5,089 nucleotides of DNA from Deltaproteobacteria bacterium (GTDB taxonomy: Bacteria; Myxococcota; B64-G9). The notes under the pieces were generated by a model, which saw nothing but the letters and a program-made list of their open reading frames with translations, made no database searches and had not been told where the DNA came from. The stretch is from NCBI GenBank assembly GCA_030591745.1, contig JAUVAM010000360.1, forward strand, positions 1 through 5,089. The letters run 5' to 3'. This document shows positions 1 to 4,327 of the stretch, piece after piece. Each line of letters starts with the position of its first letter. The first letter of the stretch is position 1. The position numbers and the translations under genes are program-made.

Positions 1-310
1 CGCCCTCGGCGCAAGCCGCGTCGTCGATGCACAGGCATTCGCCCGTGCCCGTATCGCAGCGATACAAGCTGCCGCATTCAACGTCACTTGTGCAGCCTGT
101 ATAAATGCGGCATTGACCATCGGGCATGCACTTCTCGCCGAGGTCCGCGTTGCAGGCGGCGTCGCTGACGCAACGGCAGGACGACGAATAGACGTCACAG
201 CGCCAATTGATGGGGCAATCCCCATCTTTCTTACAGCCTTCATCCGAAGTCGAGCCCGCGCAAGCGGCCCAAAGCAAACTCAGCATCATGATCAAAATCA
301 CGCGTCGCAT
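1..310 (-). CDS. Cys-rich repeat exported protein, probable lipoprotein (N-terminal part)
   Basis: Partial gene; the C-terminus lies beyond base 1, leaving 103 codons visible. The product begins with an Arg-Arg n-region and a hydrophobic stretch ending LLWAAC, so Cys17 is a possible lipidation site. Trp at the -3 position is atypical for a lipobox, so simple secretion is also possible. From residue 26 on the protein is almost entirely a Cys-rich repeat: cysteines at 26, 32, 38, 45, 47, 53, 61 and 67 recur exactly 47 residues later at 73, 79, 85, 92, 94 and 100. This suggests a stack of small disulfide-bonded modules of the kind used for surface binding. The start at 310 is preferred because GAAGG (328-324) is 11 bases upstream; an in-frame ATG at 319 is only 2 bases from it. 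It is the last visible gene of a minus-strand operon, just after the vWA gene. No named family is recognised and no partner or substrate is shown. Confidence 0.8.
   Translation of the reverse strand, partial: MRRVILIMMLSLLWAACAGSTSDEGCKKDGDCPINWRCDVYSSSCRCVSDAACNADLGEKCMPDGQCRIYTGCTSDVECGSLYRCDTGTGECLCIDDAACAEG
95..235 (-). repeat. 47-residue Cys-rich repeat, unit 1 (unit 2 at 1-94, incomplete)
   Basis: Unit 1 covers residues 26-72 of the Cys-rich protein and unit 2 starts at residue 73. All six cysteines visible in unit 2 sit exactly 47 residues after their counterparts. Other matches include an Asp three residues after the first Cys (D29/D76), RCD at 37-39 and 84-86, and DAAC ending at 53 and 100. 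The DNA copies differ considerably, so this is an old protein-level duplication. Confidence 0.85.
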
Positions 311-329
311 GGCATCCATTCCCTTCACG

Positions 330-1625
330 TCAGGGGCTGACGCAACCGCCGAGGCAAGTGTACTCCACCTGTACCGTGGCTCCGCCGTCGGGGTAGTAGT
401 TACGCTCAAAGGCGACGACAAACTGATCGACCCCAGCGAGACTCCGGGTCTCCAAAACCCAGCCGGAAGACAGGCTGTAGTCGATGGGCTGGCCTCCACA
501 TTTGGCGGCCAAACCGCAGGTCAGACCCGCGCAGTCGTCATTGCTTGAACAATCGGAAGCCTCCGGCGGGTAGACAATCACCGATATGTCCGCGCCCGGA
601 TCCGCCAAATCATAAGCCGGCACCTGACTCAGGAGGAACTCCCGCTGCGGGTGCTTGTAGCTGACCTCAATGACGGCCCCGGGGGGCGGCACGTAGCTGC
701 CGTTGAAGGAGATGATGCCGTCCTCGTACCACCAGCCGGTCTCCCAGTCTTGCTCTTTGGGCTGCCCGTCCACCATGACCGTGACGGAGTTGGCATCCGG
801 GTTGGTGTCGGACAGGGTAAACTTGCGATCCAGGCCAGCCACGGTCAAACCCATCTGGTTCAAAGTCGCTCCAAAGTCATCCGAGCAAATGGAGCCGATG
901 TTGCCGCCCACGGCCTGCGCCAACTGATGGTAACGGGTGCCGGCCGCGGCGGAGCCCGTTGAGGGATTGGAACAACCATCGGGTTGATCGCCGACGATGG
1001 CCGCGGCCATGACCCTGTTTTCATTGCCCACACCCTTAAGTTGCTCAAAAAAGCGCCGGTAGTAGGTGATCATGCCGAAGGAATGATCGTCTTCGTCGCT
1101 GACGAAGATCATGGCCAAAGCAGCGTCGGCGCGCAGAAAGCCTGCGTTGCCGGAAGAGATCATAGGCTCGCTCAGGGCCGTATGAGCCGCCAAAAGGCCC
1201 TGTTCGTGGCCCCCGCCATCGATGCCCACCTGCACGTTGGCGGCGAACTGGCTTTCGGCGTTGGTGCCGGGCACGATGATCTTGGGACTGCCCAAAAGGC
1301 TGCCGCCGTGCAGATCCACGTCCGTGCTGGTCACGCCGATCTGGTAGTCCACTTCCGAATCCTCCACCACGCTGATGAAGGCATTGAAGTTGGCCGCCAG
1401 GTTGGCCTGCTCTTGCTGCATGCTGGCCGAGTTGTCGACGATCCACAAAACATCGATCTTGGCCGAGGCCTTCTGGACAAAGGTATCCTTCTGCACCGCG
1501 CCTTCAGGGAAAAACAGGTCGTAATGCGTCTTGACCGTCCGAAAACGGGTGCCATCATCACAAGCGGCAGTCAAGAGGCCCCCCACCGCGAAAAGCACAA
1601 CCAACAAAGAAAATCTCAGTCTCAT
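330..1625 (-). CDS. vWA-domain lipoprotein
   Basis: A 431-residue exported protein. The signal peptide ends in LLTAAC, a good lipobox, which predicts lipid attachment at Cys22. A von Willebrand factor A domain spans about 55-260: a hydrophobic strand (DVLWIV) runs into the metal-site motif DNSAS at 64-68, and the later strand AMIFVSDEDD (171-180) supplies the usual acidic group. The segment GGGHEQG (137-143), where many vWA domains carry a metal-binding Thr, has none, so metal binding may differ. After it come a strand-rich segment (about 268-325), a Cys cluster (C359, C365, C370, C376) and a second strand-rich segment (about 383-427). The two strand segments share F-x3-Y-x-P-x2-GA-x3-V-x-Y at 307-323 and 406-422. 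vWA domains generally mediate protein binding, so a surface adhesion or scaffold role is likely but inferred. It starts 15 bases after the metalloprotease stop, with GGGAGG 8 bases before the ATG. Confidence 0.9.
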   Translation of the reverse strand: MRLRFSLLVVLFAVGGLLTAACDDGTRFRTVKTHYDLFFPEGAVQKDTFVQKASAKIDVLWIVDNSASMQQEQANLAANFNAFISVVEDSEVDYQIGVTSTDVDLHGGSLLGSPKIIVPGTNAESQFAANVQVGIDGGGHEQGLLAAHTALSEPMISSGNAGFLRADAALAMIFVSDEDDHSFGMITYYRRFFEQLKGVGNENRVMAAAIVGDQPDGCSNPSTGSAAAGTRYHQLAQAVGGNIGSICSDDFGATLNQMGLTVAGLDRKFTLSDTNPDANSVTVMVDGQPKEQDWETGWWYEDGIISFNGSYVPPPGAVIEVSYKHPQREFLLSQVPAYDLADPGADISVIVYPPEASDCSSNDDCAGLTCGLAAKCGGQPIDYSLSSGWVLETRSLAGVDQFVVAFERNYYPDGGATVQVEYTCLGGCVSP

Positions 1626-1633
1626 GGAACCAA

Positions 1634-1639
1634 CCTCCC
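1634..1639 (-). promoter_or_regulatory. Strong ribosome binding site of the vWA gene
   Basis: GGGAGG lies 8 bases before the ATG at 1625 and just after the TAA of the upstream protease gene. It fixes the vWA start codon and is the best Shine-Dalgarno in the minus-strand operon, so this protein may be made in larger amounts than its neighbours. Confidence 0.8.
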
Positions 1640-1640
1640 A

Positions 1641-2444
1641 TTAACCAGACACGTCAGCGTGACGTCGCCGACGAAACATGTACGCCAAAAAAGCCATGCC
1701 GATCAAGCTCGAAGTGCTGTCCGACTTGCCCGCGGCGCTACAACCACCATCATCAGGCGGGGGTGGCCCCCCGGGACATGCGGGCAAATCCTCACCGGCC
1801 GGATAGACGTGGCAAAGCCCGTCCACGTCGTCCTCCGTTAAATCTCGTTTATTCAACTCGCCTGGGCCGGCCGTGCCCCACATGGTGGCATCCGGGTTCG
1901 AGCTGTGATCCAAACCAAGCATATGGCCGGCCTCGTGAGCCAGGGTGTTTTCAATGTCCATCCGATCCACAGCCGAGTCGCTGGTGGAAAACGTGAAGTT
2001 CACGCCGTTGAATTCCACGTCCGTGTCCACGATCTGCCCAGTCTGCCGATCGTAAGTGGTCGTGGTGATGGCGATGGATGAGGCCATGTGACGCCAGGAG
2101 GCCAAATCTTCAATGAAGATAATCAGGTTGATGTTGCTGTCTTGGTCGTCCTGGTCAAATCCCACGTCTGTTCTCGCACTCAGAGCAGACAGATACTGAA
2201 AGTCAGAACAGGCGGGCTCATTCCAAACGTCGAGAGCCCGCCGAATCGCCGGTACACAGTTGGCCTCGGCCACATCATCGCTACAGACCTGATTCAAGAC
2301 AATCTCCACCTGTCGCGTATCCCACCACAGGCAGGCAAAGTTGTTAGGATCTCGAGAGCGCTCAAAGGCCTCCGCTCCGGAAGGAATCATCCAAGACAAG
2401 GCCAGAAGGCCGGTCCAACACATGCGCCAACAAAGACCAGTCAT
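1641..2444 (-). CDS. Matrixin-like zinc metalloprotease B with MYXO-CTERM-like tail
   Basis: A 267-residue exported metalloprotease. A signal peptide (cleavage probably after AEA, about residue 26) leads directly into a catalytic domain (about 38-215) with the metzincin zinc motif HEAGHMLGLDH (170-180: ligands H170, H174, H180; base E171) and a Met-turn Met at 188 in DATM. The motif IVDTDVEFN (138-146) matches the structural-site region typical of bacterial matrixins (peptidase family M10), and the domain ends GLCHVYP. Cysteines 54, 63, 79 and 211 are matched in the sister protease. No propeptide cysteine switch is visible. The tail has a Pro-rich linker, GGCSAAG (C235), a short hydrophobic stretch (246-257) and RRRR. 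This is the Cys, transmembrane, Arg layout of MYXO-CTERM proteins, so surface anchoring is likely. The ATG follows the upstream stop after 2 bases, and AGGA within the end of that gene serves as Shine-Dalgarno, so translation is probably coupled. The substrate is unknown. Confidence 0.92.
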   Translation of the reverse strand: MTGLCWRMCWTGLLALSWMIPSGAEAFERSRDPNNFACLWWDTRQVEIVLNQVCSDDVAEANCVPAIRRALDVWNEPACSDFQYLSALSARTDVGFDQDDQDSNINLIIFIEDLASWRHMASSIAITTTTYDRQTGQIVDTDVEFNGVNFTFSTSDSAVDRMDIENTLAHEAGHMLGLDHSSNPDATMWGTAGPGELNKRDLTEDDVDGLCHVYPAGEDLPACPGGPPPPDDGGCSAAGKSDSTSSLIGMAFLAYMFRRRRHADVSG

Positions 2445-2446
2445 TA

Positions 2447-2986
2447 TTATTCTTTCCTGAGTTTCCAGGCAGAACGGATACGTTCAAAATCCTTGCCAGC
2501 ATCCAACTCCAGCGTCCGGCCACCGCCTTGAGGGAAGCTCAGGCCCTGGATTGCCTGTTTCCAAAGCTTCGCCTTCGGCAAAAACACGCCCTGGCTCATA
2601 CCCACGACCCGCGCCACCCCGGTATGAAGACGCAAAAACAGCAACAATTTTTGGCCCGCGACAAAACCGTGATAGCCGTGGGATTTCTGCGCCCAGCGGC
2701 CCACCTTACCCCCGGGCTGCACCAGTTTGATTTCAGCAGTCCCCGACCCAGCCACATCCTGGTCCACCTTCAGCGTACAGGTGGTGTGGATAAGCCGTCG
2801 TTTGGGCCCCCATGCGCTACTACAGGACTCCACGTCGACCACCACCACCCGGTCGGCCTGTTCAATGAGAGCATCCAGGTTGAGATACAGAGCCGAAGAT
2901 GCCTGAGCGGGCAGACTTGAAATGCACAGCGCCGACAAGACGCACAAGGAGGATAACAGGATAAGTGTCCGTTTCATTAACCGCAT
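2447..2986 (-). CDS. Small exported protein of unknown function between two matrixin proteases
   Basis: A 179-residue protein not assigned to a named family. It has a clear signal peptide with Arg and Lys at the start, a long hydrophobic core and AQA as the probable cleavage site at about residue 29. The mature part begins LYLNLDALIEQADRVVVVDV, followed by Cys55 and Cys70 (a possible disulfide), a Gly-containing QPGGKVG (90-96) and a hydrophobic strand GQKLLLFLRL (111-120). The pattern suggests a compact beta-rich domain. No catalytic motif is visible. I recall similar small exported proteins beside matrixin genes in myxobacteria, but this needs a search. The start at 2986 is chosen over the ATG at 2977 because a weak GAG lies 6 bases upstream; there is no strong Shine-Dalgarno at either. 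It begins 24 bases after protease A and ends 2 bases before protease B. A partner, chaperone or inhibitor role is only a guess from position. Confidence 0.85.
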   Translation of the reverse strand: MRLMKRTLILLSSLCVLSALCISSLPAQASSALYLNLDALIEQADRVVVVDVESCSSAWGPKRRLIHTTCTLKVDQDVAGSGTAEIKLVQPGGKVGRWAQKSHGYHGFVAGQKLLLFLRLHTGVARVVGMSQGVFLPKAKLWKQAIQGLSFPQGGGRTLELDAGKDFERIRSAWKLRKE

Positions 2987-3010
2987 ACTAGGCTCGCAGG
3001 CCCGTATCCG

Positions 3011-3760
3011 TCAAGGCCCTCGCAGTGACCACCGATCAAGAAAAGCAAGTAGACCCAGGGCAAAGAACAGGCCAATCGGGCCACCTGAAGCGCTGGCGCA
3101 ATCGCAACCGGAATCCGGGGGGTAGATGGCGCAGAGGCCTTCGATGTCGTCGCTGTGAAGATCCCGTTTTTCGAGCTCACCCGGATCGATCTGGGGATCC
3201 ATGGTGGCGTCCCAGAAGGCCGAATGGGCCAGACCCAAAATGTGGCCGGCCTCGTGGGCCATGGTGCTCTGTAGATCGTAGAATAAAGGATCGCCATCGG
3301 TGGCAAACACAAAGTGCTGCTCGTTGAACTCCACGTCCGAGTCCACGATGCGCCCCGTGTTGGCGTCGTAGGTGGTGGTGGTCATGGCCAGGGCATTGCG
3401 GTCGTGGCGCCAGGAATCCCGCACAAAGATCAACAGGTTGAAATTGGCGTCCATGCTGTCCGGGTTGTAACCAAAGCTGCCGTCGCTGGTGGTGCCGCCG
3501 GTCAGGAAGGCAAAATCCGTGCAAGGATGGTTGTTCCAGGCATCCAGGCCGGCCCACAAGGCGGGCAGACAGTTGGCGGTCGCCAAGTTAAAGCTGCAAG
3601 CCTGATAGGCCAAAACTTCAACCCGGCGATTGGCTTGGAATAGCTCCTCGCCTGTGTCCGGATCGCTGCTGCGCAAGTAAGCCTGAGCCTGTGACGGGGC
3701 AAGCCAGCAAAGAAACATAGAAAAAAACAGCATCCCGGCCATGGCGTTCAGCTTGATCAT
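3011..3760 (-). CDS. Matrixin-like zinc metalloprotease A with Cys/transmembrane tail
   Basis: A 249-residue exported metalloprotease and paralogue of the one at 1641-2444. The signal peptide has Lys3, a hydrophobic core and AQA cleavage at about 27. The zinc motif is HEAGHILGLAH (169-179: ligands H169, H173, H179; base E170), with the Met-turn Met at 187 in DATMD. TTTTYD (127-132), IVDSDVEFN (138-146) and GLCAIYP (208-214) match the sister protein, as do cysteines 55, 64, 80 and 210. No propeptide is evident. The tail carries CDC (219-221), Gly-rich residues, a hydrophobic segment (about 228-241) and Arg243 and Arg247, a looser version of the MYXO-CTERM layout. It is the first gene of the minus-strand operon. 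The ATG has no recognisable Shine-Dalgarno; later ATGs at residues 7 and 10 lack one too and would lose the Lys of the signal peptide, so the first ATG is kept. Likely role is surface or secreted proteolysis; the substrate is unknown. Confidence 0.92.
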   Translation of the reverse strand: MIKLNAMAGMLFFSMFLCWLAPSQAQAYLRSSDPDTGEELFQANRRVEVLAYQACSFNLATANCLPALWAGLDAWNNHPCTDFAFLTGGTTSDGSFGYNPDSMDANFNLLIFVRDSWRHDRNALAMTTTTYDANTGRIVDSDVEFNEQHFVFATDGDPLFYDLQSTMAHEAGHILGLAHSAFWDATMDPQIDPGELEKRDLHSDDIEGLCAIYPPDSGCDCASASGGPIGLFFALGLLAFLDRWSLRGP

Positions 3761-3766
3761 GGGGGC

Positions 3767-3796
3767 AGCTTAGGCCCCGGGACTGGTCACGGTCAA
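3767..3796 (-). promoter_or_regulatory. Candidate promoter of the protease/vWA operon
   Basis: On the minus strand TTGACC (3796-3791, five of six matches to TTGACA) is followed after 18 bases by TAAGCT (3772-3767, three of six matches to TATAAT). The -35 match is good and the -10 poor. The -10 ends only 6 bases before the ATG, so a transcript from here would start at or next to the start codon. GGTCA occurs twice, 6 bases apart (3785 and 3791), over the -35; this may be chance. Confidence 0.35.
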
Positions 3797-3799
3797 GGC

Positions 3800-3828
3800 T
3801 TGCCCCAGGGCTTACGAAAGGCTATAGA
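3800..3828 (+). promoter_or_regulatory. Candidate promoter of the scaffold-gltX operon
   Basis: TTGCCC (3800-3805) and TATAGA (3823-3828) are separated by exactly 17 bases. Each matches the sigma-70 consensus at four of six positions. Initiation would fall near 3835, giving a leader of about 18 bases that contains the Shine-Dalgarno. It lies within the 92-base divergent intergenic region, so the two operons' promoters overlap or abut. Confidence 0.45.
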
Positions 3829-3840
3829 TCCGGTCGGCAC

Positions 3841-3846
3841 AGGAGG
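3841..3846 (+). promoter_or_regulatory. Ribosome binding site of the iron-sulfur scaffold gene
   Basis: AGGAGG, a full Shine-Dalgarno core, sits 6 bases before the ATG at 3853. It supports this start, and therefore supports the repeat-containing N-terminal extension being translated. Confidence 0.85.
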
Positions 3847-3852
3847 ATTCAG

Positions 3853-4314
3853 ATGGAGCCCATCCAAGAAAGACCAGTCCAAGAAGGACCAGTCCAAGAA
3901 GGAACCGTGCAGGAGCCTTTCTCTTTCACAAAAGAAGCCTTGCGACAGATGAACAACCCGCACAACTTTGGCGAGCCGGAACGTTTCGTCGGTCACGGCT
4001 GCGTCACAGGTCCTTGCGGCGACACCATGAACTACTGGATCCGGGTCTTGAACGATCGACTCTTTCGGGTCCACTTCACAACCGACGGCTGTGCCTCTTC
4101 CATGGCCAGCGGCTCGATGTGTGCCCGCCTGGCCGAAGGCCTGGATGTATCCGAGGCCAAAACCATCACCCAATCTCGCATCCTGGAGGCCTTGGGCGGC
4201 ATGCCCAAAGCCGAGGAGCACTGCGCTTTGTTGGCCTCCAACACCCTGATGGCCGCCGTGCGCGACTATTTCATCCGACGCCCCCAGCAAAGCTGGATGC
4301 GCGCATACCGCTGA
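3853..4314 (+). CDS. NifU/IscU-like iron-sulfur cluster scaffold protein
   Basis: A 153-residue cytoplasmic protein of the NifU N-terminal/IscU family, on which iron-sulfur clusters are built before transfer to target proteins. The family signature is intact: NNPHNFGEPE (34-43), VTGPCGDTMN (51-60), DGCASSMASGSM (78-89), LGGMPKAEEHCALLASNTL (114-132). The residues equivalent to the E. coli IscU cluster ligands are C55, D57, C80 and H123-C124. Additional cysteines are at 50 and 90. The LGG and HCALLASNTL wording resembles the stand-alone NifU-like scaffolds of anaerobic and deltaproteobacterial groups more than classical IscU. Homologues usually begin near the residue aligned with Phe22; here 21 extra residues precede it, nearly all of them a pentapeptide repeat of the form P-[VI]-Q-E-[GR]. 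The strong AGGAGG supports the long start. No iscS, iscA or hscBA gene is visible nearby, so the sulfur donor is encoded elsewhere. It is followed after 13 bases by gltX, probably on the same transcript. Confidence 0.93.
   Translation: MEPIQERPVQEGPVQEGTVQEPFSFTKEALRQMNNPHNFGEPERFVGHGCVTGPCGDTMNYWIRVLNDRLFRVHFTTDGCASSMASGSMCARLAEGLDVSEAKTITQSRILEALGGMPKAEEHCALLASNTLMAAVRDYFIRRPQQSWMRAYR
3859..3918 (+). repeat. 15-base in-frame tandem repeat in the scaffold gene
   Basis: There are four consecutive 15-base units, at 3859, 3874, 3889 and 3904. Units 2 and 3 are identical (CCAGTCCAAGAAGGA), unit 1 differs from them at three positions, and unit 4 is diverged. They encode PIQER, PVQEG, PVQEG and TVQEP. 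The near-identity suggests recent slippage-type expansion in coding DNA, and the period keeps the frame open whatever the copy number. Confidence 0.9.
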
Positions 4315-4318
4315 ATCC

Positions 4319-4322
4319 GGAG
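4319..4322 (+). promoter_or_regulatory. Ribosome binding site of gltX
   Basis: GGAG lies 5 bases before the ATG at 4328 and 4 bases after the scaffold stop codon. This is the only translation signal in the 13-base gap, which leaves no room for a separate promoter, so gltX is probably co-transcribed with the scaffold gene or read from a promoter inside it. Confidence 0.7.
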
Positions 4323-4327
4323 AAACA

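Noticed and set aside
113..548. Overlapping plus-strand open frames of 75 and 113 codons near the left edge
   Set aside because: They are opposite the Cys-repeat and vWA genes, whose regular Cys spacing and domains show the minus strand is coding.
984..1841. Long plus-strand open frame of 285 codons opposite the vWA gene
   Set aside because: It lies antisense to a gene with clear signal peptide, vWA motif and Shine-Dalgarno. Its protein shows no recognisable domain, and it runs across the end of the next antisense gene. It is a by-product of GC-rich codon use.
2330..2444. Propeptide with cysteine switch in protease B (Cys38)
   Set aside because: Cys38 lies at the start of the catalytic domain, the surrounding sequence does not resemble the PRCG-type switch, and protease A has no equivalent Cys.
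2088..2531. Plus-strand open frame of 147 codons spanning the junction of protease B and the small exported gene
   Set aside because: It is antisense to two well supported genes, and I see no export signal, domain or Shine-Dalgarno.
1641..3760. Recent tandem duplication or assembly artefact producing the two proteases
   Set aside because: The two copies differ throughout in DNA and protein and have different tails, so this is an old duplication and not an assembly repeat.
3785..3796. Direct repeat GGTCAC/GGTCAA as a possible operator
   Set aside because: Two five-base matches in a 92-base region are weak; there is no symmetry and no further copy at the other promoter.
3761..3852. Riboswitch or tRNA-Glu-related leader before the scaffold-gltX operon
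   Set aside because: Only about 18 bases lie between the likely transcription start and the ATG, too short for a structured leader, and no terminator hairpin was found.
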